From: Blastocladiella emersonii ATCC 22665
Taxonomy: Eukaryota; Blastocladiomycota; Blastocladiomycetes; Blastocladiales; Blastocladiaceae
NCBI GenBank assembly: GCA_025594325.1
Contig: JANHCV010000018.1
Span: forward strand, 62,001-126,000
Direction: 5' to 3'
DNA length: 64,000 bases
Numbering within the stretch: the stretch's first letter is position 1; every line of letters starts with the position of its first letter. Shown piece by piece: positions 29,255-40,871 of this stretch. Position numbers and translations under genes: made by a program. The notes below the pieces were generated by a model. The model saw only the letters and a program-made list of their open reading frames with translations, searched no databases and was not told where the DNA came from.

Positions 29255-31830
29255 ACGTCCACGACCCACTGGTACGGACGGCATCGGTGCATTGCCCCAC
29301 TCGCTCCCGCGGCCTCGACCCCCGTACATCCGTACTTTTGTGGGGTCGGGCGAGAGCGGCGGACCCGTGGACGCCGCCAAAGCTCTCGGAGTGGCCCCGA
29401 ACGTCATACGTTCATCTGCACCAATGCCGATCCAGTGGGAAGGTTGTCGTCGATCTCGCGCGCGTCATTCAGCCCCGAGCATGCCGTCGACTTTGTCGAT
29501 CCTCGCCGCCACGCCCAACTACGGCGGCACGCTCGCGCTCGCGCTCTCGGCCAGGTCAACTGACAGCCGCGACCACGAGGGATCGTCTCGCAGCTCATGT
29601 GCCGCATCGACGGCCCCCGCGCCACGCGTACGCCGGGTTCGCGCACCGCCGGTACTACCAGTACCAGCCCCTCGAGTCGCGACCCGCGCCACACCACACC
29701 AAGATCCAGCACGCGCCCGGCGCCCGTCCATCGAGCTCCATGGTCCCGCGCGCTGGCGTCTTCATCACCACCACTGTCGTACCTTTGACCGACATTCCCG
29801 TCGTTGTCATCTGCCGGTTGCGCCCCTTTGTGCGTTCCCGATCTCGTTCATTTCTTTGATTTTGCTCGTTCACGGTCTCGGTACGGATCTCGGGCTGCTG
29901 CTCACCTTGATGGACACGACCACGACCACGGCCAACTGACTCGGTTCGTCGTCTTGCCCGTGTAGAGTGCATTCCGTGCCTCGAATGCCCATGTGTTCTT
30001 CTTTGGAATTTTGGCTCGACTGCGGCCGCACCCAGCTCCTGTACGTCGTCGTACTACGGCAGCCGGGCTGATCCGCCAGCGTCGCGGCGCGCTTTCGCGT
30101 CGTCTCATGCACTTCGGGACCACGCGCTTGCGCCACGACCAACCATTGCTTTCGGTCAACCTCCTGCTCAGCCTGACCCGGGCGAGCCCCCGCGCCGACT
30201 CGCAGCCCAGTACCGCCGCGAGTCCGGCGCTTCTCGCCAGCACGACCCAAGGCCGGGATCACTCTCGTCCACGCTTCATTGACAAGGACGGCATCGGCCC
30301 ACAGCGCTCGCACCGCTCTACTACTTACTACTTCTCGATCGCCCCGCATGCTCACTTCCGCGGGACCTGATGACGATCGCGAGGCGCAGCAGCCGTGGAC
30401 GCTGACTGCCCCTCGGAGCGCGAGCACCGCCCAGATCCAGCACCTGTGCCCGATGCCAAGCCAATGGGGAGTACTTCTTCCTGCTTTGTCGTGTATCCGC
30501 GCGCTTTTCTCAAGGCGCCGGCATCTGCTTCTTCACGTTTTCGTTCACGTACACGTACACGTACACGTACACGTACACGTTCATGTCGATTGCGACCGCG
30601 GGTGTCTCGCGACTCGTAGACCCGCCCATTGGTACGGCTCGCTGACTTGATGCGTCGATGGCCGCAGCTGACCAACCGACCTCGCTTCCATGACTGTAGT
30701 TCTTTCTTTGCTGAGTGCGTCATTGACGTACTCCAGTTCTCGCTCGCTCGCTCGGCGAGACCCGCGCCCAGTATATGCGCGCACACTACGACGACGGCCA
30801 TGGCCACGGTCGCGTCTTTCTCAAGACCCGTCGTCCTGCAGCCACGACGACGACGACGACGACGACCTGTCGCCTCGCGGCCATGACCATCCACAACCTC
30901 GCCACCGCCACCGCGACCTTGCTCGCGACCTCGTCACCTGGTCCCTCGGCCAGTCGCAGTACCAGGAGCAGCTCGCGCGGCTCTCGTCCATCAAGATTCT
31001 CGCGTCGACGTCACACAGCATTACGTCACGCTCGAGATAGATCACTTCCTTCCCGCCCGCTGCAGCTGTACTCGTGCACTTCTTCTCGAGTCAGCCGGCC
31101 CACGCGGTGCGCTACCGTCGGCCTGCGAGCACGGCCTTCCTGCTCGCCGCTCCGACCGTCAAGTCAAGTCCAGTCAAGTCAAGCTCGACTCGATTGCGAT
31201 TTCCAGCACCTCGAGCGCGCGCGTACACGCACGCACACACACACGTCCGGGTCCGACGGTTTCCGAGCGAGGCCACGCCCATGTCAATGGATGGCGAGAG
31301 GTGGGAAACGGCGTCGTCGGCCATGCTTGTGCTCCCAAGCCAGCACGCGACACCTGTTTCCTTCCCGCACCTCTCCGCCGTCCTGGCCTCGCACGGCTTC
31401 TCGTCTCTGCTCCTCATGACCCGCCTGTCCGCCCGCGCGCGCGCGCTGGCGTGCCCGACCAGCAGATCCGCGTGGACTGAGCGAGCCGTGCGCGCGACGC
31501 ACTCGATCACTCGCGTCGCCGCCCTCGACCGCTCGCTCGGCCCCGATCCTCACGCAGCAGCTCGACCGACAACTCGCTCCAGTTATCGAGCTCGAGTTCG
31601 TCCAGCAGCTGTACGCGGTTCAGCTCGTCACGATTAGCTACGACGCCTCCGAGATCCGCGCCCGTCGTGCCCCCGCCTCGAGCCCGCCGCGCCGCGCAAC
31701 CCAAGCTCCTACCGCGCGGCGCCTGCGGGTTCCATCGCCACCACCACCGCGGCGACTACGGCGACGACGACGACGATGATGACAGGCAATCCCCGACGAG
31801 CACGACCCCAACATGCTCGTTCGCGCGTGT
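29255..31830 (+). repeat. Dispersed repeat copy inside the left arm
   Basis: Collinear with 12751-14840; the best island (29255-29464) is about 93% identical to 12751-12959. The two differ by insertions, such as the ACGTAC microsatellite here. An identical mirror lies at 53593-56168. Decayed coding DNA or an unknown element; no transposase or reverse transcriptase motif was recognised. Confidence 0.7.
30547..30580 (+). repeat. ACGTAC hexanucleotide microsatellite
   Basis: About 5.7 perfect copies of ACGTAC, a motif that is nearly self-complementary and matches the genome's splice-donor consensus GTAC. Present with the same length in the other arm at 54843-54876. Confidence 0.9.
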
Positions 31831-33232
31831 TCGCCTGCTCGCTCTCGTCGCCCGGCACGACACCGGTATCCTCGGCCGTCTTTTGATTCCCGAGCAGCAG
31901 CACCCCCGCGTCCACTCAGGACCCCCCGCGCGTCCGCCGCCACCGCGGCTGCCAGACTGCAGCCGCGGGTCCATCGGCCGCCGGCGCGCCCGCGGGTACT
32001 GCTCCTCGCTGGCTTCCACCGACCATCCCGACCCTTTCAGCCCGCCATCTGCGCGCGCGCGACCCTGCAGTCGACTGACGCCGCCGCCGCCGCCCTCGTG
32101 CTCCGACCGCGGCGGCGCGCTGCTCGGCTCGGTCCGCGCCCAAGGTAGGCGTGGCTGATAAACCTACTACGACTACTCGATTTCTTCCGGCCTCGACCGC
32201 TGAGTCGTGTGCCGAGGACGAAGACGGAGGTGCCCTGCACGCCCATAAGGTCCGTCACGCTGCGTCTCGCTTCGCCACCCGCGGAACGAGTCGTGCACCG
32301 CTGCGTTTCGCTTCGCCATGTCTCTGCGTAGCGATTCGTCGGCCTCCCCGCGGCACATCCTGGTCGGCGCGCGCACCGGGTCGGGTCGCGCGCTGTGTAC
32401 CGCCATTGTGCTGCGGGCTCTGCGGCCCCCCTTTGCAGGCGGGGGCCCAACCCAGCTGCCGCGCATCACGTACGTTTCTCGCATCGCTTGACGGTCTCAG
32501 TCTCTCTCTCGCGTGTGTGTACTGATACTGACAGACCTCGTTCGCGTACTCTCCATCGTGTAGTCAGTGCGCGGCTCCTGGCCCGTACGGCTCGTTTTCG
32601 CGGCTCCGAGAGCCTCGAGCCGGGCGGATGCCTCGCGTCCACCACTTCAAGTCAGTTTGCGGGCGGTCTGCGCGCATCGCCACCGGTCGGGATGCGCGCT
32701 GCGATCGCCGCTGACACGCGGGATGATGATGATGATCAACACATTGTAGTAGCCGTTCGGTATCGTTCGCTTCGGCGCACGCATGCGACCCCGTTCCACG
32801 TTCCACCGTGCTGGGGGTACGCCGTCGCCGTCGACAGGTCCTCTGCGCAGAATCCGGCCACTCAGCTGAGTGTGCCAGGGCCGGCGTAGAGCCGCCTTTC
32901 ACCCTGCGTGATTGGCCGCCTACGAACCGAGACCCGCGGAGAACCGGTTCGACCGGCTGGGGAGTCGGGCAGACGCAGTCCGCGGATCGCACTGTCCCGA
33001 TCGTCACCAGGAGACACCGTTTCTGCTGCAGCTGCGCAGCCGGTGTCTCGCGGCCTCGGCCCGCGTCCCCGTGAGCCCGTCGGCCGTGATCGGGTTGATG
33101 CCGCCCGAGTACTTCAGGCGCAGCGACCAAGCTCTCGACATGTACGTCTCTTTCTCGCCTCGTCGTCGCGCGACGAATCCATGGGCTGACTTGCTCGTTT
33201 TCCGACGTGCGTGTAGGCTCGGTCGGGGTCGC

Positions 33233-33256
33233 CAGCAGCAGCAGCAGCAGCAGCAG
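33233..33256 (+). repeat. CAG trinucleotide run
   Basis: Eight CAG units followed by CAA, directly after an intron-like acceptor, reading as nine Gln. The same length is present in the mirror copy at 52167-52190. Confidence 0.9.
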
Positions 33257-34147
33257 CAACCAGCATCCGGTTTCGACCTCAGCTACTCGCGCGCGGTTCT
33301 TCAGCCTGGTCCCGATCCCGCGCCTCGATTCCGGTGCAGCCCATCAGGTCCTTTGGCGCAACGTACGCTCCTCTTCGTTCCTCGTCGCCTCGACCATTGT
33401 ACTGACTGATCGGTTCGCTCCGACGTGTAGATGTGCGCCACGGCATCATCACGATCAACTCGCCGCCACCCGGTCCCAAGGCGCCCGCGTCTCGCGCGAC
33501 GCGCTGTTCGGCCTCGACTCGACTCGACTCGACGGCGACTCGGCGGTCCAGGAGACCTAGAGCACCTCCCGGAACCAGCCTTCCGGACGTCCGCCCGGCG
33601 TCCATCGACCAAGATTGACCGACACGGTTTGACGCGCGCGGGAGCACGCGCGGAGTGGTCGTTCCTCATGTCGGTCGGTCGAGTCTGTACTGTACCCCTA
33701 GTTTGTTGTAGGCATAGATCCAGTTTTGATTGTATCACTACGCTCTCATGGACCGCGCCAACGAGTCCGTCCTTGTCAAGGCTTCAGCGGCTCGGTTCCT
33801 CTTGACGACGCGTCTCACGGAGCCGCGTTGCGCCATTCACGTTCATGTGAATCGACGACTCTCCGGTGTGGTCAGCAACGAGGCCAGTATTCATTCATCA
33901 AGCATCAAGCATCAAGCAGCGTTCCCGAGAGATCAGCTCCAGGATCATCAGCGGGCTCTCTCCCTCAGCGAGGGCTGCGTTCGGTCGCGCAGCGCCACTC
34001 ACCTGATGCCCGCTGCTGGGCGCCGCCACGAAAGCCGCCGCCGCCACCAAGGCCACACACTCCGAAGCCGAAGGCCGCGCACTCCGAAGGCCGATGGCCC
34101 GCGAAGGTTTCGGCGGCGGTGGTGCGAGCTCCGCATCGTCACGCTAG

Positions 34148-35448
34148 ATGTATCATCCAATGCAGCGAAACACGATCACCACCGCTATGCCACTCCCTGC
34201 CCCGCGGCCGCCCAAGGTCGTCGCCGCCAGCGAGCTCACGCCCGAGCTCTTTGCCCGGTTCCGCAACCGCCGCCCGCTGCTGATCAAGCGCTTCCTCCCG
34301 GCGGCGGCGCTCGCGGCCTGGACGGGGCCCGACCTGTACGGCGCGCCCGAGCGCTCTGGACTCGTACGGCACCTGCTCCCGTTCGGCGCGAGCGGTGCTG
34401 GCAGCGGCGAGGACGGCGAGGACGGCGAGCGGGCCCCGCCGGCGCAGACCGTCTCCGTCGAGGTGCTCCGTGCGCGCGACGGGCGATCCTTTGTCGACGA
34501 CGACCGGTTCACCTCCCGCGAGTCCGTGGACACGCGCGAGCTCGTCGGGCACGTCCTGCTGCGCCAAGCACCTCCCGCCACTGCTGCTGTGACCGGGACC
34601 GGGAACGGGACCGTGACCGTGACCGCGACCGAGACCGAGCGGGGCGGCAGCGAGCATCGCCGCATGTACTACCGCGCCGTGGTCCCGGAACCGCTCCGCG
34701 ACTCGCTGCAGATCGAGGCGCTGCTGCGGCCCAGCTGCCTCACGGTCCCCGACCAGGACCGGATCAACCCGGCGCTCGTCAAGGCGTGGGTCTCGTCGCC
34801 CGGATGCGTCACGCCGTACGACGACTTTTTCTCCCCCACTGCGTTTGGCCGGCCACCCTTCAGTGGGCCCAGCCTAGCCTAGCCTGCCTGCGACCGGCCC
34901 ACTAACAGCGTGCTGACGCGACGATCGCTGCCCCCTGCAACCCTGGAACTAACCACACTGACCACACTGACACCGACAGGCTGCACTACGACCGGTGCCA
35001 CGGGTTCCTGCTCCAGATCATCGGGGCCAAGTACTTCATGCAGTTTGACGCCGAGGACACGGGCAACCTGTACCTGTCCAACTCGCCGAGCCTGCCGTCG
35101 CACGTCAGCCGCGTCCCAAACGTGACGCAGCTGTACGGCATCAGCGCGCGGACGGGCGAGCGCACGGCCGCCTTCACAAACAGCGACCGCGCCAACGGTG
35201 GCGACGGCCACGACGGGACCGCCGAGGCGGTGGCGTGGACGCTGGCCAAGTTCCCGCGGGTGCGCGAGGCCGAGCCGTTCGGCACGCTGCTCGAGCCGGG
35301 CGACGCGCTGTACACGCCGCCCGGGTGGCTGCACGAGGTCACGTCCGTGTCGGGCAGCGTGTCCGTGACGATCCCGTGGGACCAGTCGGACGACGAGTAC
35401 GCCCACATCAAGCCGTACATGACGCCCGCCGCCGCCCTGTCCTCCTAG
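34148..35448 (+). CDS. JmjC/cupin-8 2-oxoglutarate oxygenase, FIH-like (left-arm copy)
   Basis: Exons 34148-34815 and 34980-35448 (164-nt intron, phase 2) give 378 aa. Family features: an N-terminal RRPLLIKRFLP segment typical of cupin-8/JmjC hydroxylases; the iron-binding HxD at His225/Asp227 in PLHYDRCHGF; Lys240, fifteen residues after the first His as in factor-inhibiting HIF, expected to bind 2-oxoglutarate; and the distal iron ligand His341 in PPGWLHEV followed by SVSVTIPW. All catalytic residues are present, so an active Fe(II)/2OG hydroxylase is likely; the substrate is unknown. A later in-frame ATG (34187-34189) is an alternative start. An acidic Gly/Ser loop near residue 80 is variable-looking. 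The intron has repeated ACTGACC strings near its 3' end. Confidence 0.8.
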
Positions 35449-35655
35449 CAGCTGCAGTCTAGTCTGCTTGGCCTCACCCCTACTCAATAGAGAACCGCCG
35501 TCGTTGTGGTTGATCAACGTCTTGTTCGCGCTCTTCAGGGTTCGGTTGCGGCGCGGCGGTGCGGCTGGCCCTCCGTGGTGAGCGAACTGAACTGAACTCT
35601 CGTACGCGCGTCGTTCTCGCTCTCATCTGCCGTTCGTCATCCGTAGAACCTTCTC

Positions 35656-35889
35656 ATGCCACTCGTGCAGCTGGCGGTGCGCGACCGCATTGCGCACAGC
35701 GAACCCGTCGCGCTCCTCATGCAGCGCGGCACTGCGTTCCAGCACGAGGTGGCCGAGCTGATCAAGTCGGCCGGCGCGGATGCCGGGCTCAGCAGCGGAG
35801 GCGCGGGCTCGGTGTCGCCGGCGCGGCTCGGGTCTGGCCGAGCAACGGGTCGGGTCGGCGACGGCGAGTACGCTGGCGCGCTGCTCTGA
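35656..35889 (+). CDS. Small ORF straddling the inner repeat edge; unrecognised
   Basis: Open frame of 77 codons beginning MPLVQLAVRDRIAHSEPV. The first half (ALLMQRGTAFQHEVAELIKS) looks like a folded helical segment and the second half is Gly/Ser low complexity. The first eleven bases of the ORF (35656-35666) are inside the inverted repeat arm and the rest is unique spacer, so the mirror copy loses it. It may be the 3' end of a longer gene with an exon in the arm (an acceptor-like CCGTAG lies at 35640-35645). No homology assigned. Confidence 0.3.
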   Translation: MPLVQLAVRDRIAHSEPVALLMQRGTAFQHEVAELIKSAGADAGLSSGGAGSVSPARLGSGRATGRVGDGEYAGALL

Positions 35890-35947
35890 GACGGACGGGC
35901 GGACGGGTTGATATGATTTACATTGTTTTCACCCTGCTCCGTCAAGC

Positions 35948-36913
35948 TCATATCCGTGTCTCGGGCGCATCCCCGCCGGTCAGCTCGCAGATGGCGGCGG
36001 AGATGGCGGCGACCGTGTTGCGGAGGCCGAACAGGAACTGCGCGTCGGGCCCGGCGGTCCCGGTGGCGAGGTCGGCGTGGGCAAAGTCGATCCAGTGCAT
36101 CTGCACCGTACTGGCGGGCGATGGTGCGGACGCCGAGTAGGCAAAGAGCAGCGAGGTGCGGACAAAGACGGCGCCGTCGAGTCGCTCGGCCACGGCGAGG
36201 AGGTCCGCGACGAGGTCGCGCATGCGGGCCAGGACGGCGATGCGCTCGGACGGCGGGGCCACGTCGCGCGTGAAGTCGAGAAAGGCCGCGTGCACGGTCG
36301 CCGCCGTAAGCGCGCGGCCGTACTCCTTGCCGAACGTGTCGTACTCGCAGTCACCGCCGCTGCCGTCGCCGTCGGCGCACGCGCACCCGCGGTGAGACGG
36401 CCGGGCGCGGCAGCAGGCGCAGTCGCTGCGGTGCAGGCGCATGCCGCTGACGCGCAGGCCGGCGGTGCCCGAGGTGGTGGCGAGGGCGGCGCGCTGCTTG
36501 ACCAGCCGGCGCTCGGGCGAGGCGTTTGGGTCGTGCAGCTGCGAGCCGACCTTGACGTCGAGGATGCAGGGCGCGTGCAGGCCGGCGACGACGTTGGCGA
36601 GGCGGATGGCGCACGAGAACTTGGGCGCGGGAGCGCGCACGGCGCCGTGGCGCGGGTCGTGCTCGCCGAGGAAGGGCGGCAGGAAGCGCAGCAGCGGCGA
36701 GGGCGGGTCGGCGGCGGCGGCGACGGCGCGGTAGAAGTCGCGCTCGGCGGGCAGGCACGGCTTGGCCAGCACGCCGCCGGCCGCGTCGAGCACGGCGAGC
36801 GCGCCGCGGCCCGCGACCTGCGCGGCGAACAGGGGCAGCGTTAGCGTCGCCGCGCTGGCCTTGGCGGCTGCGGCCGCGGGCGGGTCGGCGATGGCGTGGG
36901 CGCGCGCGAGCAT
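35948..36913 (-). CDS. ARG82: Inositol polyphosphate multikinase (IPK family)
   Basis: Single exon, 321 aa, near the size of yeast Arg82 (355 aa) and human IPMK (416 aa). The signature PxxxDxKxG is PCILDVKVG at residues 115-123 and contributes inositol-phosphate and catalytic contacts. The C-terminal half has the VRTSLLFAY (SSLL-type) motif and the metal-binding HWIDFAHAD. Between them is a Cys/Gly-rich insert (CACCRARPSHRGCACADG) not typical of the family. The enzyme converts IP3 to IP4/IP5 and in yeast also acts in nuclear transcription control. Its ATG is 296 bp from the divergent SFI1-like gene, so the two share a promoter region. Confidence 0.85.
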   Translation of the reverse strand: MLARAHAIADPPAAAAAKASAATLTLPLFAAQVAGRGALAVLDAAGGVLAKPCLPAERDFYRAVAAAADPPSPLLRFLPPFLGEHDPRHGAVRAPAPKFSCAIRLANVVAGLHAPCILDVKVGSQLHDPNASPERRLVKQRAALATTSGTAGLRVSGMRLHRSDCACCRARPSHRGCACADGDGSGGDCEYDTFGKEYGRALTAATVHAAFLDFTRDVAPPSERIAVLARMRDLVADLLAVAERLDGAVFVRTSLLFAYSASAPSPASTVQMHWIDFAHADLATGTAGPDAQFLFGLRNTVAAISAAICELTGGDAPETRI

Positions 36914-37209
36914 GGTTTCATTCGGTGCGTAGCGCGTAGCGGGTCGCGGGTCGGATGGCGGCGGCGGCAGTGGGAGGGGAGCGGGAGGGGGGTCTCTGAC
37001 GACGACGCGGCCGAGTCACCCTGCACCGTCGCGCGCGTCGCCGCCAAGCATCACGGCGCTGCGCCACAACCCTTCATTCATGCAGCGGGGGCGATGGCGT
37101 GACGCTCCGCCGCGGCGTGAGTGGCGCTCGCCCGCACGAGCCGAAACGCGACGCGTCGCGGCGGTCCCCCTCTCGCCGCTCGCCCGCCACGACGACGCAC
37201 TGTATCACC

Positions 37210-39967
37210 ATGAAAGCTCATGCAACGGCGAGACAGGCCGACCCGCCGTCGCGGCTGCCCGCCCCTCGCGCCGCGGTCCCCCTGACCCATGTCTCGGCGA
37301 CCCCCGCCCACCGCGAGCCCGTCCGCGTGCGCATCCGCGTCAAGCGCGACGACGCCGAGCGGCTGCGCGCCCACGCCCTCGGCCGTCCCGAGCCCCGCCC
37401 CAAGTGGACGCCCGACCAGCGCGCCGAGATCCACGCCGCGTTCCGCCAGTGGCGCGTGCTCGCCGCCCGTTCCCACGCGCTCTGGCGCATGCGCCTCAAG
37501 GCCGACGTCAAGCTTCACTACGCCCGCTGCTCGCGCCTTCTTGCCGCTTGGTCGGCCGCGCTCCGCCAGCGCCAACGGGCGCGACTCGCGGACCAGCACC
37601 GTATGTTCGACAGCGACGTGTACGACACCGGAGCTCACCGCGTTGCTCGACTGTAGGCAACTCGCGGGTGGCCAGGTCAACTTTGCAGTTGTGGACAGCA
37701 GCACTCGCGCGTCGTCGAACTCTTCATGCAACGACGGCGAAAGCCGAGCAATGGCACGCCGCGAGCCTCGCCGCGGTCTCCTTCTTCACCTGGCTGCTTC
37801 GCCTGCGCTCTCGCCGCCGCATCGAGTATCTCACCGCTGTCGCCGAGCGCAACCACACCATTTCTCTGCTTCACGCCGCCCTGGCTCGATGGCAGGCGGC
37901 AGCAGCCGAGACCCGCCGCCTACGCCCCCGTCTTCGCCTCGCCGACGCCCACGTCGCCGAATGTACCAAGCTTGTCGCCCCACCGCGTGGCGCGGCGCGC
38001 TCGAACAGAAGCAGCGCGAGGACGCTTTGATCGCCGACTCTGCGTCCTCAGCTCAATCACGGACCCAGCGCTCTCTCTTTCACCTGTGGCGGGCCCGGGC
38101 CCGAGCGCGCATGGATGCTGGCACGGCCGCCGACGCTTACTACCAGCAGTTGCTCGCGCGCCGTAACCCGGATTGGAGACTCGACCTGCTTGCTGACGCG
38201 TGGTCCGTCTGGAAGAACCGCCTCACCCGAGTCCGCGAGCTCGACGCGACGGCGGACCAGTTCACTCAGCAGCGACATCGGGCGCTTCTCGTTCGAAACA
38301 TGTCCGCTTGGCGCGCGCGCCGGTCGCACAACCTGACCGCGATCACGACAGCTGACCGGCTCCGACTCGCGCACCTGTGGCAGCGGTGGCGGCGAAGTGG
38401 CGGGTGGGACGAGGCCGCGTCACTCTCGCGCAGACGGCTTCTCATCGGCGCGCTCGCCGCTTGGAAGGACGCCTTTGCGAAACGGGTCCGTGCCCGCGCC
38501 GCCGCGGTCCTCGCTATCCGACACGACCGCGTGCGTCGCATGGCCCTCGTGCTGCGGGGCCTTCGCGCGAACGTGGCACTCGTTCACACTCGACGGGCCA
38601 ACGTCGCGACTGCTGATCGGTGGCACCAACGAAGACTCGCAGCAGCAGTTTTGTCGGCATGGCAGGGCTCCCTCGACTTTCGCCGTGATGCAGCACGCGC
38701 GATGCGACGAGCCGCCGACGCCGACCGTGCCCGCATTCTCTCTCGAGCCCTTGGCGGGTGGCGCCTGTGGTTTGTCCTTAAGCAGCTGCGCGCCCGGTAC
38801 GCGCACCTCGCCGACGCGTACGCACGCAGCCGACTCGTCACGCTTACTCTCCTGGACTGGCAATCTCGGGCTCGCGCTGCCCAGTCGAACCGCGAGGCCG
38901 ACGCTCGTGCTCAGACCCTTTCAGTGGCGCTTCGTCAGCGGTCGGCGCTGCAGCGATGGCGACTCGCGCTCATGGACCGCGTGCGGGAACGCGCTCTTGT
39001 CGACCACGCCCGCTCGTCCCGAACAACCCGCCTTGGTGCCTCCGCGCTTGCCGCATGGCGGGAGTGGGCGCTCACCAAGAAGCGGCGGCGCGAGGCAACT
39101 GCTTCTGCTGATCAACACGCGCGCCGGCTCGCAGTCGGCCGAGTCTTCCGCTTCATGGCCGCCGAGCTTGCTCTCAACCGCGAGGGCGACCGCCAGTGTC
39201 GCGTCTTGACCCAGCGACGGACTCTCAGCCGCTGGCTCGCCGCGCTCGACTCGGTCTATTCCGCCAAGGCGCGCGTCGCGGCGCACCAGGAGACTCTCGG
39301 TCGACGTACGCTTTCTTTAACCCCAACCGCCCGAGAACATCGCTGACCGTTTACTCCCGCGAGTGTAGTCGCCTTGGAACGGCACTTCTACGCGTGGCTG
39401 CTGTTCGCCAAGTCGTCGGTCCTCCACCGCTACCGGCAGGACCGCGCCGACGCGTTCCTCCTCGTCCATCACGGCGCGCGTGTCTTCCGCGACTGGCGAG
39501 CGCGCGCCCAGGTCAAGCGCGACGACTGGGCTCGCGCGTGCCGCGCCGACGCTGTTTACCGGTACCGCCTGCTCGTCCGCACCTTTGCGACGTGGCGCGC
39601 ACGGCGGACCGACTGGAAGGCGGCCCACGCGCTCTCGGTTGTGCGCCCGCGCGAGTTCCACACGGCCACGGTCCTCCGCAACGCGCTGCGCGGCTGGCAC
39701 CGCGTCGTCCTCGACCGGCGCGCCGTCGCGTGGCGGCTCGCGTTCGCCGACAAGTGGAGGCACCCTCGCTCCGTCGGCGACGGCGAGTTGAGAGCTGTTC
39801 TACCGGAGCCCTCCGTCATGCTGCTCGAGCCGAGCCCGCGCCGAAGCGACGCTGCCCGCCATCACCGCGAGGACGACAATCACGACGACGATCCTGGTCC
39901 GAGACCGCGGCCGCGGCCACGCGCGTGGGCCGGAGACCTCGCCGCTCTGCTCAATGTACATTCCTGA
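37210..39967 (+). CDS. SFI1: SFI1-type centrin-binding spindle pole/centrosome protein
   Basis: Exons 37210-37600, 37657-37962, 38052-39305 and 39369-39967 (introns 56, 89 and 63 nt) give 849 aa in a single frame. After a 70-residue basic N-terminus nearly the whole protein is an array of about 30-35-residue helical repeats of SFI1 type, each with an [AL]-x-x-x-[WF]-[KR] core (FRQWRVLAAR, LLAAWSAALRQ, LARWQAAAAE, LFHLWRARARA, MSAWRARRSH, LAAWKDAFAKR, LSAWQGSLDFR, LGGWRLWFVLK, LAAWREWALTK, FATWRARRTDW). In yeasts such repeats form a long helix binding centrin (Cdc31) in spindle pole body duplication. The acidic/Pro-rich tail is cytosolic-like. The second intron boundary was chosen because it alone preserves frame with a pyrimidine-rich 3' end. 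Confidence 0.8.
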
Positions 39968-40086
39968 GATACACGTATGCGCTGCCGTCCCCGCGTCCGC
40001 CGCCGCCGTGGTCAGGAGCAGGCGGCCGCGGCGCGCGCTCGCTCTCTCCGACTCGGGTCATACACCACCATGCCATGTAACGCGAC

Positions 40087-40726
40087 TTGATGCAACCGCC
40101 GCCCTACGCCATGGCGCTTCACCATCTGGCCTCGAGCGCGAGCTTCTGCGCCCGCGCGACGCTCGTCGTGCTCTACTTCCAGGACGCGCGGCTGCTCCTC
40201 CTGCTCGTTCGCTGGTTCCTGACGGGCGTCCTGTGCGCTGTCATGCCCACGTCCAACGTCGGCCGCGCCTTCCTGTGGATCCTCGTCTTCAACGGTCTCG
40301 CCGCGCTGATCCACGTCGCGGGCGCCACCAGTCCGACGGCGCGTGGGCCGTCCCTCGTTGTCGACTTTATCGGCAGCCGTACGTGCTTTCCCCCCTTGGA
40401 ACGCGGCTGCTGCACCACTGAACAGTTCCCTCGACACCTACATAGCGTACCCGCCGTCCGCGTGGAAGCTGCTGGCCAACGACGCGCTCGCAACGGCGCT
40501 CCAGCTGCTGCACGCGTACGCGACGCACCTCTCGGCCATCCCCAACTACCAGCCGCCACCAGACCTCACCCACGACGGCAGCGACGACGGCGACGTGGCC
40601 GCCCTCGACTCCGAGTCGTTCATCGACGACGGCAACCCGCTGGTCCTCGACTTTTCGCGTGCCGACCTGCGCCGCCTGGTCAAAGGCGAGCCGCCGCTCG
40701 AGGCACAGGACTTTCTCCCTGCATGA
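40087..40726 (+). CDS. Small membrane protein, DUF1746/Dsc4-like
   Basis: Exons 40087-40378 and 40446-40726 (67-nt intron) give 190 aa. Residues 18-60 contain two close hydrophobic helices (ARATLVVLYFQDARLLLLLV and FLTGVLCAVM), a third lies near 62-78 (FLWILVFNGLAALIHVAG), and a conserved-looking VVDFIG sits just before the splice site. After it comes an amphipathic LLANDALATALQLLHAY helix and an acidic tail ending LDFSRADLRRLVKG. The arrangement fits the fungal DUF1746 family, which includes Dsc4-type components of the Golgi Dsc E3 ligase that cleaves SREBP in fission yeast. Assignment is from pattern, not alignment. The alternative intron 40383-40425 is in frame but unusually short. Confidence 0.5.
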
Positions 40727-40871
40727 TGCTCGTTGTATCGGTACTTGATATGGCAAGGTCTCTTCAACGTATTATTCCTCTCATCGCGTGCGGAAAAGTG
40801 AAGGCGACCTAAATAGCGACGACCCGCGTGGCGGGACGCTCTCTCTCCCGCCGCAAGTTTGATCACACAAT

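Larger units (their letters stand above)
28270..34147. other. 5.9 kb gene-free interior of the left arm
   Basis: No intact gene was found. It includes a dispersed repeat copy (29255-31830), a hexanucleotide microsatellite (30547-30580), a CAG run (33233-33256) and several intron-like GTACG...CTGAC...GTGTAG strings (for example near 33140-33216 and 33363-33429). The plus-strand exons between these strings read SPSAVIGLMPPEYFRRSDQA and then a Gln run, which is protein-like, but I could not assign a family or extend it. A reading near 32350 resembles a P-loop with Arg in place of the essential Lys. Confidence 0.5.
23411..35666 (+). repeat. Left arm of a 12.26-kb inverted repeat
   Basis: Reverse complement of 49757-62012. 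Paired coordinates sum to 85423 over the whole arm, so there are no net indels. Every coding exon, microsatellite and open frame compared has its exact partner, with one substitution (27133 G here, A in the mirrored sense at 58290). The inner edge is abrupt at 35666. The outer edge at 23411 is followed by one indel and a short, less similar tail. Contents: gene-free DNA, the 24808 membrane/polyQ gene, a dispersed-repeat copy and a JmjC gene. Confidence 0.97.

Noticed and set aside
30400-30600. Telomere-like origin for the ACGTAC repeat
   Set aside because: The unit does not resemble TTAGGG-type or known fungal telomere repeats and lies inside an arm; treated as a simple microsatellite.
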